From contig NZ_CP036501.1 in assembly GCF_026230195.1 (NCBI RefSeq), positions 2,604,001 to 2,668,000 on the forward strand: a DNA stretch of 64,000 bases, given 5' to 3'. The notes beneath the pieces were generated by a model. That model did no database searches, had not been told where the DNA came from, and saw nothing but the letters and a program-made list of their open reading frames with translations. Positions 30,899-39,484 of the stretch are shown here, piece after piece. Every line of letters begins with the position of its first letter. The stretch's first letter is position 1. The stretch comes from Candidatus Paraluminiphilus aquimaris (GTDB lineage: Bacteria > Pseudomonadota > Gammaproteobacteria > Pseudomonadales > Halieaceae). Made by a program: the position numbers and the translations under genes.

Positions 30899-31098
30899 TG
30901 CGACGAGATAAAAAAATCCCGTAAATTCAGGGCCTTATAGACGCACGGCGGGTGATTAATCCAGGGAGAAATGGCGGTTTAGGGCGCCGCTAAATTAAGA
31001 AATAACTCAGCTCGTTAGAAAGGCTACCAAGAGACAGTCTCTAAATGGGGTCAATAGCGAGATAAAAATTCAATTTTATATGCGAATTTATTATAAAG

Positions 31099-31134
31099 GA
31101 GCACCCCCCAGCTTCCTAGAAAGCTAGAGGGTGC
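31099..31134 (-). terminator. Terminator of the RNase P RNA gene
   Basis: The minus strand can form a 14-bp stem, including two or three G-U pairs, between 31121-31134 and 31101-31114, with a 6-base loop. TCCTTTATAATAAATT follows. The U-run is short, so termination may be partial. It begins 4-5 bases after the end of the P1 helix of rnpB. Confidence 0.6.
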
Positions 31135-31138
31135 ATAG

Positions 31139-31480
31139 CGAGTCAGTCGATAAGCCGGGTTCTGTCGAGAACGGTCATTCATCTGCGACGCCTGTCACCA
31201 GACGCCTGTAGCAACCTACCCGGATCCGCCGAGGGTCACGGCATACGGATCCCTATTTGGTCTTGCTCCGAGCGGGGTTTACCATCGCCACGCCTGTTAC
31301 CAGCCGCGCGGTGCGCTCTTACCGCACCTTTTCACCCTTACCACCGCTTGCGCAGTGGCGGTTTCCTTTCTGCTGCACTTTCCGTGAGCTCACACTCCCC
31401 AGGCGTTACCTGGCGCTCTGACCCATTGGAGCCCGGACTTTCCTCTGCACGTTACGTACAGCGACCGCCTAACTGACTCG
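31139..31480 (-). ncRNA. rnpB: RNase P RNA (M1 RNA), type A
   Basis: Catalytic RNA of RNase P, which matures tRNA 5' ends. On the minus strand, P1 pairs GAGTCAGT (31472-31479) with ACTGACTC (31140-31147). Conserved blocks appear in order: GAGGAAAGTCCGGGCTCC, GCGCCAGGTAACGCCTGG, GGTAAGGGTGAAA-GGTGCGGTAAGAGCGCACC, CTGGTAACAG, GGTAAACCCC, GAGCAAGACCAAATAGG, GATGAATGAC and CGACAGAACCCGGCTTATCG. These match E. coli M1 closely. Ends are set from P1 and may be off by a few bases. Confidence 0.95.
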
Positions 31481-31485
31481 AGGCG

Positions 31486-31514
31486 ACGATAGCACCGACC
31501 GGTTTATCGCTCAA
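31486..31514 (-). promoter_or_regulatory. Sigma-70 promoter of rnpB
   Basis: On the minus strand TTGAGC (31509-31514), a 17-bp spacer and TATCGT (31486-31491). The -10 ends 6-7 bases before the predicted 5' end of RNase P RNA. It lies just after the rsmI stop. Confidence 0.6.
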
Positions 31515-31525
31515 TAATTACCCGC

Positions 31526-32350
31526 TCAGTCAGCAATAAGCTGCTGATAAAGGTCTCTCGATTTCAACCCATAGTGGTCTGCGACGATTTGCGCCGCCTT
31601 ACGTGGTGGCAACTCTGAGGCTAAACGCGCCAACAGCAGCCGCCCATCGGCACCGAGCGTCGTCGTTTGAACGACCAGTCCCGAGATAACCACAAACTCG
31701 CCCTTTTGCTGATTGGCGTCGTTCAACACCCACTCACGAATATCCCCTAATGGCGCTCGACGGATGGTTTCGAAGGTTTTTGTGAGCTCTCTCGCCAAAC
31801 AAATTTCGTGATCAACACCGAATACGGCGAGCATGTCGGTTATGAGATCAACAATCCTGTGAGGGGCTTCATAAAAAATAACAGTGGTATTTAGGCTCTT
31901 GATCGCTTCGAGTCGCTTTACTCTCGCCACCTGCTTAGCCGGAAGAAAACCCTCAAAATGGAAGTGATGGGTCGGAAGCCCTGCCGCACTCAGCGCAGTA
32001 ATGGCCGCACAGGCGCCAGGCAGTGGAATCACGGTGAGCCCTCTGGCCTGCACTCCTCTGACAAGGGCATAACCAGGGTCCGATACAAGAGGCGTGCCCG
32101 CATCACTGATGAGCGCAATCGACTCACCACCGGCCACCCTGTCGGCTAGTTGCTCTACAACACGGTTTTCGCTGTGCTCGTGAAAACTCACAAGCGGCGT
32201 GGAAATGTCGTAGTGCGTCAAGAGCGTGCGCGAGTGACGAGTGTCCTCCGCCGCAATCAGATCGACCGCCTTGAGTATTTCCAGCGCTCGGAGTGTTATG
32301 TCGCCAATATTCCCAATCGGTGTCGGCACAATGTATAACGCAGCTTTCAA
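31526..32350 (-). CDS. rsmI: 16S rRNA 2'-O-ribose C1402 methyltransferase RsmI
   Basis: Modifies the same nucleotide as RsmH. The 274 residues start LYIVPTPIGN, followed by DLIAAEDTRHS, LISDAGTPLVSDPG, PGACAAITALSAAGLP and EGFLPAK, all family motifs of the tetrapyrrole-methylase fold. No ATG or GTG fits; I chose TTG 32348-32350 (MKAALYIV), with GGAGAG about nine bases upstream. Longer frames run into lpoA, which is divergent 30 bp away. Confidence 0.92.
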   Translation of the reverse strand: MKAALYIVPTPIGNIGDITLRALEILKAVDLIAAEDTRHSRTLLTHYDISTPLVSFHEHSENRVVEQLADRVAGGESIALISDAGTPLVSDPGYALVRGVQARGLTVIPLPGACAAITALSAAGLPTHHFHFEGFLPAKQVARVKRLEAIKSLNTTVIFYEAPHRIVDLITDMLAVFGVDHEICLARELTKTFETIRRAPLGDIREWVLNDANQQKGEFVVISGLVVQTTTLGADGRLLLARLASELPPRKAAQIVADHYGLKSRDLYQQLIAD

Positions 32351-32380
32351 TTCTTCATTCTCTCCGTACAATCGGGGACC

Positions 32381-34180
32381 ATGGCTATACCTTCTCTCAC
32401 TACCGCTAAGTCCATCGCCCATGATGTCAGTTTATTGCCTGAACTGCACAAATGGGTTTTGGCCGGCTTTGTGGCTCTTGGCATCAGCGCTTGTACGACC
32501 CCCACGCCATCCAACGCCCCAAGTGGCGTAACCAATATATACGAGTACCCCATATCCGCCGTGGCGCAGCGAGAATCTATCGATACGGACGACACCACTC
32601 TCAATCGAGATGCCGTCCTATGGTCACAAAAAATCGCCGCGGAAAAAGGTTGGTTGTTCGCCCTGGCTGAACTGGAATCACTCGAGGCAGGCCTACTCTC
32701 CCCTAATACCGAGCGATTTATTCGCTCACAGCTGTTTTGGCTCGAGGGTGACACGATCGCTGCGGATAACGAACTGGGTAAGATATTTGTTAACAGCGAT
32801 GATGGGCTCGATCTACTGCTTGCGGAACGGCAGCGGCGCGCGCTGGAAACAGGTAACGCCGTCGCGGCGGCTCAGGTCGCGCTGGAGCGGCTAAAGCTCG
32901 GATATCAAGGTCAAGACTCGGCCACATATTCAGATGTTTTTAATTTTCTATCCACCGCATCGGAGCAGAAGATTGCTGCCGAACTTCGCAAAGCCGAGCC
33001 TCGGAGCGATTGGGCAGCCTGGCTCAGTCTAAATCGCGCGTACCGACAAGGCCGACAGGAAGTGATGGAATGGCGTCAACAACATCCTCGACTACCGAAC
33101 GGCTTGCTCGACTTGCCCTCAGGTCTGCCTACCTGGCTAAACAACGACTTACCCGTCCGCGTGGCAGTCCTTTTGCCGTTGAGCGGACGCCTAAAGGATG
33201 CGGGAGAGCGTGTTTTACAGGGCGTCACAGAGGGCTTCTTTGACAGCTACAGAGACGCTGCACTGCGTCCACAGCTCATTACCGTTGACACCGAGCTCGC
33301 ATCGAGTGGTCGCGCCGCCTATTTGACCGCTCTTGAACGTGGCGCTGATTTCGTTATCGGTCCATTGACCAAGGAACGCGTGGCCGAACTCCAGGCCCTT
33401 GATAGCCTGCCGATTCCTGTACTGGCACTCAATCGCGGCGCAACCGGCGTGAGCATGTCCTTTTCCGCAGAGAAGCCGCTTTTGAGCCTGAGCCTTGCAC
33501 CAGAAGACGAGGCAATTCAGTTAGCGGCGCTCATTTGGCAAGCGGGTCTGCGCCAACCAATGGTTATTGCGCCAGACTCCGCGTGGGGGCAACGTATGCA
33601 CTCTGCCTTTAACACACAGTGGAGTGCCTTAGGTGGCGACATTACAGCAATAACCACGCTGACGAGTGAGTTAAGCGACAACGAAACGATTGCAAACAGT
33701 TTGGCTACACTGCAAAGCGAATCACGCATCAAAGAGATCGAAAAAGCCTTTGAAGCACCTGTGGACTCGCAGGCAAGACGGCGCACAGACCTCGACTCCG
33801 TCGTCTTACTCTCACCAACACCACAAATGGCGCGCGAAATTCGCCCGCTACTTCGTTTTCATTACGCAGGTAAGCTACCGGTTTATGCGCCTTCTACGAT
33901 TTACCAAGGCGGATCGGGTATTGCCAATCGGGACTTAAACGGCATTAAGTTTGTGTTACCCGCCAGCGCACTTGCTACGGCTTCGCCACGGTCTCAACCG
34001 CTTCATGCCCTCGGACTTGACGCAGCCGCGCTCATTGACCATTTCGATCAGGCTAGGGAAACCGGGGGCACACTCCTCTTTGGTGAAACCGGAGACCTGA
34101 GTGTCGATACGATGGGTAATGTTCACCGACGATTAAAACCGGCCGTTATTGCTAGAGGCAAAGCCCGACCGGTCTTGTAG
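32381..34180 (+). CDS. lpoA: LpoA-like lipoprotein activator of PBP1A
   Basis: Outer-membrane lipoprotein that in E. coli activates the synthase PBP1A. The 599 residues have an N-terminal hydrophobic segment (WVLAGFVALGISAC) with a lipobox Cys38, an Ala/Leu-rich helical region (about 60-255) and a C-terminal periplasmic-binding-protein-like domain (about 258-590, beginning VRVAVLLPLSGRLKDAG). The family and rsmI-lpoA-yraN context agree. The 37-residue leader is long; an in-frame TTG at residue 19 would give a more usual signal peptide. Confidence 0.88.
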   Translation: MAIPSLTTAKSIAHDVSLLPELHKWVLAGFVALGISACTTPTPSNAPSGVTNIYEYPISAVAQRESIDTDDTTLNRDAVLWSQKIAAEKGWLFALAELESLEAGLLSPNTERFIRSQLFWLEGDTIAADNELGKIFVNSDDGLDLLLAERQRRALETGNAVAAAQVALERLKLGYQGQDSATYSDVFNFLSTASEQKIAAELRKAEPRSDWAAWLSLNRAYRQGRQEVMEWRQQHPRLPNGLLDLPSGLPTWLNNDLPVRVAVLLPLSGRLKDAGERVLQGVTEGFFDSYRDAALRPQLITVDTELASSGRAAYLTALERGADFVIGPLTKERVAELQALDSLPIPVLALNRGATGVSMSFSAEKPLLSLSLAPEDEAIQLAALIWQAGLRQPMVIAPDSAWGQRMHSAFNTQWSALGGDITAITTLTSELSDNETIANSLATLQSESRIKEIEKAFEAPVDSQARRRTDLDSVVLLSPTPQMAREIRPLLRFHYAGKLPVYAPSTIYQGGSGIANRDLNGIKFVLPASALATASPRSQPLHALGLDAAALIDHFDQARETGGTLLFGETGDLSVDTMGNVHRRLKPAVIARGKARPVL

Positions 34181-34574
34181 TGTAAAGACCTTAGACAGTG
34201 CGGGGGCTTTAGACATTCGAGAAACGGGCCAATATTGGGAGACATGTGCGGCTCGGTTTCTTTGGACAAGAAATATCCCTACCGTCGCAACCAATATAAG
34301 AAGCCGATTTGGCGAGCTCGACCTTGTGGCTATCGAGGGCCCGACGCTGATCTTCGTCGAAGTGAAGTACAGAGCGCCGAGCAAATTCGGCCCCTCAGCA
34401 TTCGCCGTCACTGGACGGCAACAAAAACGAATCGCGCAAACAGCGGCCCTATTTAGATCCCAGCGCAGCGAGTATTGCCATTTACACTGCCGTTTTGACA
34501 TCATCGGGTTTGATCAGCTAGGTGGTCACGTTCAAATGACGTGGTTAAAAGCCGCGTTTAGCGCTATTGAGTAG
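34149..34574 (+). CDS. yraN: YraN-family (UPF0102) protein
   Basis: Small protein with a restriction-endonuclease-like fold; its role is not established. The 141 residues carry the family core: GQYWETCAARFL, then the nuclease-like motif NIRSRFGELDLVAIEG and IFVEVKYR (D-x-ExK pattern). There is no in-frame ATG or GTG before the conserved core, so the start is probably TTG 34149-34151, inside the last codons of lpoA. It belongs to the lpoA-yraN-SIS gene run. Confidence 0.85.
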   Translation: MLEAKPDRSCSVKTLDSAGALDIRETGQYWETCAARFLWTRNIPTVATNIRSRFGELDLVAIEGPTLIFVEVKYRAPSKFGPSAFAVTGRQQKRIAQTAALFRSQRSEYCHLHCRFDIIGFDQLGGHVQMTWLKAAFSAIE

Positions 34575-34581
34575 TCAAATT

Positions 34582-35124
34582 ATGAATAGTTTCGACATAA
34601 CCGCCGAGTTTTTTCATCAACAGATCGAGCACATTAGCTTGGCTGCCGATGCTGTCGCAGGTATGGCTGAGGCGGCAGCACCGGCTGTTGCGGGTGCGAT
34701 GATGGCCGAGAGAAAGGTTTACTCTATTGGGTCAAGTATCGATGCCAATCTTGCGAACACTTTCTGCCATCTTATTCGGGATGGACTCGGTAGCGAGCGA
34801 CCTAATCTTCCCATCATTCCCTTAACCTCAAGCGCTGCCGAGCCTATCGACGCTGGCGCTCAGTGGCTTGCGAGAGAAATTCGAACACTCGGTCATCCTG
34901 GCGATGTCGCGGTTGTGTGGGGCTCACAGCTAACCCCTGCTGGCGTCGATTCACTTCATTCAGCCTTAGCACAGCGAGAAATGGCATCCTTCTGGATTGG
35001 CACCAGCAGTCCTAATCCATCATTGCCATTCCCAGAAGCCAATGCAGCAGTACGACTCGCACTTTGCTCCATGACCGCGATCGCCATGACTCGGATCATT
35101 GAGAGTGTATTATTTGACCACTGA
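34582..35124 (+). CDS. Divergent SIS-domain protein at the diaA position
   Basis: The 180 residues align along their length with DiaA, the DnaA-binding initiation factor: RPNLPIIPL and LGHPGDVAV match RPSLPAIAL and LGHAGDVLL, and the end (SVLFDH) resembles NTLFPH. The phosphosugar-binding loop GNGxSAANAQHF is replaced by GSSIDANLANTF, and the second loop STRGNSRD by GSQLTPAGV. It is therefore unlikely to bind sugar phosphates as canonical SIS proteins do. The start ATG 34580-34582 region (codon at 34582) follows the yraN stop by 7 bp. The usual next gene, dolP/yraP, is absent. Confidence 0.75.
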   Translation: MNSFDITAEFFHQQIEHISLAADAVAGMAEAAAPAVAGAMMAERKVYSIGSSIDANLANTFCHLIRDGLGSERPNLPIIPLTSSAAEPIDAGAQWLAREIRTLGHPGDVAVVWGSQLTPAGVDSLHSALAQREMASFWIGTSSPNPSLPFPEANAAVRLALCSMTAIAMTRIIESVLFDH

Positions 35125-35131
35125 TCGGCAG

Positions 35132-35524
35132 TTACTTAACGAGCTTTAACGAAGGCTTATTGCCGGGAGCCGGTGAGATCGGATCGGGCTCCGGCGGCGT
35201 CCTGTCATCGGCCTCATTGTCGTCGTCGAAGATCATACCTTGTCCGTTCTCCCGCGCATAAATGCCAAGAACACTCGCAAGCGGCAGAAAAACCTCCATG
35301 GGAACACCACCAAAGCGGCCACTGAAGGCAATGACATCGTTACCTAAATGCAAACTTACCACCGCCGTGGGTGATATGTTCAGGACGATTTGCCCCTCAT
35401 TGACGTAGTCGACCGGGACCACAACGCCCTCTACGTCCGCGTCAACGAGCACATGCGGCGTACAGTTGTTATCTACAATCCAATCGTAAATAGCACGGAC
35501 AACGTAAGGCTTGCTGGGCGTCAA
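35132..35524 (-). CDS. sspB: ClpXP protease specificity-enhancing factor SspB
   Basis: Adaptor that delivers ssrA-tagged proteins to ClpXP. The 130 residues have a folded N-terminal domain (1-108) with YDWIVDNNCTPHVLVD and FGGVPMEVFLP, a Pro/Asp-rich linker, and the C-terminal ClpX-tethering peptide SLKLVK. It lies 18 bp after sspA. Its stop is 7 bp from the stop of the convergent SIS gene. Confidence 0.95.
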   Translation of the reverse strand: MTPSKPYVVRAIYDWIVDNNCTPHVLVDADVEGVVVPVDYVNEGQIVLNISPTAVVSLHLGNDVIAFSGRFGGVPMEVFLPLASVLGIYARENGQGMIFDDDNEADDRTPPEPDPISPAPGNKPSLKLVK

Positions 35525-35542
35525 TCGAGTCCCCTTGTCCTA

Positions 35543-36196
35543 TTAGATGCGCATTTCTCGTTCTTGAATGGACAAGCTCTCCTGGAAGGCCTCTCGTCCA
35601 AATAAGCTGTCCATATAGTTGAACAGGGGCTTGGTTTGCTTCGTGGCACGAAGGTCAACTCCCAGCGCAGGAAGGCGCCATAAAATAGGCGCTATGCAGC
35701 AGTCTACCAGCGTGAATTCCTCACTCATGAAGTAGGGCTTCTCAGCAAAGATAGGCGAAAGCGCCGCCATGCTATCGCCTAAGTCTCTTCGTGCAACCGC
35801 TACGGCACCCGCGTCCGAGGAATGAAGAATCGTGTCCACTAAAGAACACCAGTCACGTTCGACTCGGTACATAAACAGACGGCTTTCCGCACGCGCCACA
35901 GGATAAACAGGCAATAAGGGTGGGTGCGGGAAGCGCTCGTCAAGATACTCCATCATGACCTTTGACTCGTACAAGATGAGATCTCGGTCAATCAGTGTTG
36001 GCATCGTGTTGTAAGGATTCAGATCGCCCAATTCTGGTACAGGCACTCCGTCCACACCCTCAACCAGATCCACTGAAACGCCTTTTTCAGCCAAAACAAT
36101 CCGCACGCGGTGGCTGTAGTGGCTCGTGCTATCTGAGAACAGGGTCATAGCAGAGCGTTTTGAAACCGCTGCTGCCGCGTCGTCGGTTACCTTCAT
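35543..36196 (-). CDS. sspA: Stringent starvation protein A
   Basis: GST-fold protein that binds RNA polymerase and alters transcription in starvation and stress. The 217 residues align throughout with E. coli SspA: KRSAMTLFSDSTSHYSHRVR, MMEYLDERFPHPPLLPVYPV, DWCSLVDTI and the C-terminal EREMRI. The PHP surface used for polymerase contact is kept. GGAG lies six bases before the ATG, and a terminator separates it from petBC. Confidence 0.95.
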   Translation of the reverse strand: MKVTDDAAAAVSKRSAMTLFSDSTSHYSHRVRIVLAEKGVSVDLVEGVDGVPVPELGDLNPYNTMPTLIDRDLILYESKVMMEYLDERFPHPPLLPVYPVARAESRLFMYRVERDWCSLVDTILHSSDAGAVAVARRDLGDSMAALSPIFAEKPYFMSEEFTLVDCCIAPILWRLPALGVDLRATKQTKPLFNYMDSLFGREAFQESLSIQEREMRI

Positions 36197-36221
36197 GGAG
36201 AACTCCGGGCGGGATTAGAAT

Positions 36222-36250
36222 GTAATAAAGGCGGAGCAATGCCCCGCCTT
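36222..36250 (-). terminator. Terminator after the cytochrome b/c1 gene
   Basis: On the minus strand a 7-bp stem AAGGCGG/CCGCCTT (36244-36250 with 36228-36234) with a 9-base loop is followed by TATTACATTC. The T-run is interrupted, so efficiency may be moderate. It lies 26 bp after the petBC stop. Confidence 0.6.
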
Positions 36251-36275
36251 CATGAATTATGCCCTTGCAGGCTAC

Positions 36276-38273
36276 TTAGTGCACGTCTTTCCAATACTCG
36301 CGGTTAAGTGCCCACGCAATAATGAAGAAGATGGCCAAGAAAAGCATGACCTTCTTACCGATCTCAACTCGCGTCTGCTTGTAGGGCTCTGCCGTGTAAG
36401 CGAGGAAATTGACAAGGTCGTACATCGCGCCATCGAACTCAGTCGTTGACATAACACCCGCAGCTGCGACTTCCAGTGAGTCGCAATGACCGGCGTCAGA
36501 ATGATCGCTGTCTGCATTTACACACTGCGGTAATCCCTGCAGTTCGAGTAATACGTGAGGCATGCCGACATTTGGATAAACCAGGTTGTTCACACCGTAC
36601 GGGCGAGAGTCATCCTGATAGAAGGTGCGAAGGTAGGTATAGAGATACTCAGGCTTTTTCGCGCGCGAGATAAGTGTCAGGTCGGGTGGGGCCGCGCCAA
36701 ACCAGCCTTTTGCAACGTCTTTATCCATGCTGATATCCATCAGCGAACCAATTTTTTGGTCTGGATCAAGTAAGAGGTGCTCTCGGTAAAGATCTTCTGG
36801 AATACCTAAGTCTTTTGCCACGCGATTGTGTCGAGAGTACTGCAGCGAGTGGCATCCAGCGCAGTAGTTTGCATAGAGTGCAGCACCGTGCTGCAAGGAC
36901 GCCGTGTCACTGGCGTCCGCAACAAACTCATCGCAAGGAATGCTTCCGCAGTCATAGGCTGACTCCGCACCGACGGCCTTTAGCGGCAACCAGGTGAGGA
37001 CGGCAACGACCGCCAGGGTAGCCATATTTTTACCAAAGCCCATACCGCCATCCATTGTGATGCGGTCTGGAACCTCTTTCGTCTTGTCCCAAGTCGACCA
37101 CCAGTACATGCCGAGGAAGAAGGCAAAGTAATAAATGGTGCAAATTTGGGCGAGCAATGTTCGGCTTTCTGTCGGCGCCTTAACACCCAAGACACCGAGA
37201 ATAATGAAGCAAATGACAAAGCCGAGAAGCATTACACGATTGAGCATGCCTCGATAACGCCACGAGCGGACAGGATTCCGATCAATCCAGGGCAACGCGA
37301 AAGGAATCGCTACGGACGCCGCAAACGCGATGAAACCCCAAAACTTATCGGGTACTGCTCTCAGCACCGAGTAGTAAGGCGTGTAGTACCACACAGGGGC
37401 AATGTGAGCTGGGGTCTTTAGCGCATTCGCTTCTTCGAAATTCGCAAGCTCTAGGAAATACCCGCCCATTTCTGGTGCGAAGAAGATAATGCCGCAGAAG
37501 AAGAACAAGAAGACAGCAATACCTTGAATATCGTGCACCGAGTAGTACGGGTGGAATCTGATGCCATCCAGCGGAATGCCGTTTTCGTCTTTGTGCTTTT
37601 TGATCTCAACGCCATCAGGGTTGTTGGAACCCACCTCGTGGAGCGCAAGAATGTGCAATACAACTAACGCGAGCAACACGATGGGCAACGCCACCACGTG
37701 CAAGGCAAAGAATCGGTTAAGTGTGATACCCGAGAGCAGGTAGTCACCGCGGATCCAGGTCGTGATGTCTTCACCGACAACAGGGATCGCCCCGAATAGA
37801 GAAATAATGACCTGTGCACCCCAGTAGGACATCTGGCCCCACGGCAGTACATAACCCACAAATGCCTCAGCCATCAGTACGACAAAAATCAGCATGCCGA
37901 AGATCCAAATAAGCTCTCTGGGTTTCTGGTAGGAGCCGTACATCATGGCGCGGAACATATGCAAATAAACCACAATGAAAAACGCAGACGCTCCCGTTGA
38001 GTGCATGTACCGCAACAGCCACCCATACTCCACGTCACGCATGATGTATTCGACCGACGCAAAAGCTTCTTCAGCGCTCGGTGTGTAGCTCATTGTGAGC
38101 CAAATACCCGTGAGCAGCTGATTCACCAAAACGAGCAATGAGAAGACGCCGAAGAAATACCAGAGGTTGAAGTTCTTAGGCGCATAGTATTTACCCATGT
38201 GCGTATCCCACGCACGCGTTACGGGTAATCGCGCATCAAGCCACGAGACCAATCCTGTCAATGCCTTTTCCAT
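36276..38273 (-). CDS. petBC: Fused cytochrome b / cytochrome c1 of the bc1 complex
   Basis: One 665-residue frame holds two subunits of ubiquinol-cytochrome c reductase. Residues 1-400 are cytochrome b, with heme ligands His91, His105, His192 and His207 and the Qo-site PVWY motif (293-296). Residues 416-436 form a signal-peptide-like segment ending AVGA. Cytochrome c1 follows, with heme-binding CAGCH (471-475) and a C-terminal membrane anchor ending YWKDVH. The fusion resembles Bradyrhizobium FbcH, which is cleaved by signal peptidase after translation. No stop or frameshift interrupts the join. It starts directly after the petA stop (TAAATG). Confidence 0.95.
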   Translation of the reverse strand: MEKALTGLVSWLDARLPVTRAWDTHMGKYYAPKNFNLWYFFGVFSLLVLVNQLLTGIWLTMSYTPSAEEAFASVEYIMRDVEYGWLLRYMHSTGASAFFIVVYLHMFRAMMYGSYQKPRELIWIFGMLIFVVLMAEAFVGYVLPWGQMSYWGAQVIISLFGAIPVVGEDITTWIRGDYLLSGITLNRFFALHVVALPIVLLALVVLHILALHEVGSNNPDGVEIKKHKDENGIPLDGIRFHPYYSVHDIQGIAVFLFFFCGIIFFAPEMGGYFLELANFEEANALKTPAHIAPVWYYTPYYSVLRAVPDKFWGFIAFAASVAIPFALPWIDRNPVRSWRYRGMLNRVMLLGFVICFIILGVLGVKAPTESRTLLAQICTIYYFAFFLGMYWWSTWDKTKEVPDRITMDGGMGFGKNMATLAVVAVLTWLPLKAVGAESAYDCGSIPCDEFVADASDTASLQHGAALYANYCAGCHSLQYSRHNRVAKDLGIPEDLYREHLLLDPDQKIGSLMDISMDKDVAKGWFGAAPPDLTLISRAKKPEYLYTYLRTFYQDDSRPYGVNNLVYPNVGMPHVLLELQGLPQCVNADSDHSDAGHCDSLEVAAAGVMSTTEFDGAMYDLVNFLAYTAEPYKQTRVEIGKKVMLFLAIFFIIAWALNREYWKDVH

Positions 38274-38900
38274 TTACGCAACCTCCGCGTCAACGCCGAT
38301 AACGAGCACGTTATCGCCTTCGAATGAGTAAGGTGGAACCATCAGATTATCGGCAGCCGGGACGCCTTTGTAGACACGTCCTGCCAAATCGAACTTTGAA
38401 CCGTGGCAGGGGCAAAAGAAGCCACCTTGCCAGCTATCACCGCCCAAATCAGCCGCACCCACCTCAGGTCGAAACTTCGGTGCGCACCCTAAGTGTGTAC
38501 AAAGCCCAACGACAACGAGGTACTCTTCATTGAGCGATCGCGGCGCACCGTTGATGTAGGCTGGCTGGTCTGACGTATCGGAGTTTGGATCTTTCAGGTT
38601 GCCGTCGAGGCTGGGAAGGCTGGCAAGTTGCTCTGGTGTGCGGCGAAGCACGTAAACGGGCTTTCCGCGCCATTCCACCACAACCATCTGACCCGGCTCG
38701 ATCTTGCTGATGTCTGCCTTGACAGGCGCACCGGCGGCCTTTGCTTTCTCTGAGGGATTCCATGACGCCATGAAGGGCACTGCGACACCCACGACACCCG
38801 CAGCGCTGACTGCAGAGGTCGCCGCTGTTAGAAATCGGCGTCGTGTTTGGTCTGATGCGCTGCCAGCGTCGGCCGTCTGACCTGCCTCAACTTCACTCAT
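38274..38900 (-). CDS. petA: Rieske iron-sulfur subunit of the bc1 complex
   Basis: Carries the 2Fe-2S cluster that takes electrons from ubiquinol to cytochrome c1. The 208 residues have a Tat-type signal/anchor (RRRFLTAATS, 20-29, plus a hydrophobic stretch to about 46) and the cluster motifs CTHLGC and CPCHGS with the disulfide Cys pair. It heads the petA-petBC pair; GGAG lies eight bases before the ATG. Confidence 0.96.
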   Translation of the reverse strand: MSEVEAGQTADAGSASDQTRRRFLTAATSAVSAAGVVGVAVPFMASWNPSEKAKAAGAPVKADISKIEPGQMVVVEWRGKPVYVLRRTPEQLASLPSLDGNLKDPNSDTSDQPAYINGAPRSLNEEYLVVVGLCTHLGCAPKFRPEVGAADLGGDSWQGGFFCPCHGSKFDLAGRVYKGVPAADNLMVPPYSFEGDNVLVIGVDAEVA

Positions 38901-39008
38901 TCGGTTATCTCCGATCTTGGTTATATTGTTGGCAGCGCTGTTTCACTGCCGTATGTACATTTTAAGCCGCGAAAGTTTAATCGTCGGCATGACGCACAGC
39001 AAGGTGAG

Positions 39009-39028
39009 GCAGGCCATAAATGGCCTGC
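39009..39028 (-). terminator. Hairpin between rpsI and petA
   Basis: A perfect 8-bp stem GCAGGCCA/TGGCCTGC with a TTTA loop (minus strand) lies 54 bp beyond the rpsI stop. No U-run follows on the minus strand, so it may be an RNA 3'-end stabiliser or a weak or Rho-assisted terminator. Confidence 0.4.
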
Positions 39029-39081
39029 TTATAGTCAAAATTTGTTCAGTAACGTGACAGCGACCGCCGCCACCAAGAAAT

Positions 39082-39474
39082 TTATCGCTTTGAGAACTGC
39101 GGACGACGACGTGCTTTGCGAAGACCTACTTTCTTTCGCTCGACTTCACGCGCATCGCGCGTCACAAACCCTGCAGCACGGAGCGTAGCGCGAAGTGACT
39201 CATCGTACTCGAGCAACGCACGTGTCAATCCGTGACGAATCGCACCTGCCTGGCCAAAACTACCGCCACCGGCAACCGTGATGTTCGCGTCGAATTTTTC
39301 CACTGTTTCAGTCAGTTCGAGCGGCTGTCGCACGATCATTCGCGCAACTTCGCGACCGAAGTATTCATCAATACCGCGACCATTGATTGTGATGCTTCCG
39401 TTACCACCCTTTAGGAAGACACGAGCTGTTGATGTCTTGCGTCGACCGGTGCCGTAATACTGTGCAACTGCCAT
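39082..39474 (-). CDS. rpsI: Ribosomal protein S9
   Basis: Small-subunit protein whose C-terminal tail reaches the P site. The 130 residues include [41 protein letters not shown] and the basic end [12 protein letters not shown], whose terminal Lys-Arg contacts P-site tRNA. It is 10 bp after rplM and co-transcribed with it. Confidence 0.98.
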   Translation of the reverse strand: MAVAQYYGTGRRKTSTARVFLKGGNGSITINGRGIDEYFGREVARMIVRQPLELTETVEKFDANITVAGGGSFGQAGAIRHGLTRALLEYDESLRATLRAAGFVTRDAREVERKKVGLRKARRRPQFSKR

Positions 39475-39484
39475 TATGTAATCC

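Noticed and set aside
31139-31480. Dense short inverted repeats suggestive of a repeat element or CRISPR-like array
   Set aside because: The conserved blocks and P1 pairing show it to be RNase P RNA. No spaced direct repeats exist anywhere in the window.
36276-38273. Possibility that the cytochrome b/c1 fusion is a frameshift artefact
   Set aside because: The frame is continuous, with sensible residues throughout the join and a proper signal-like segment; a chance error that removes a stop could not create this.
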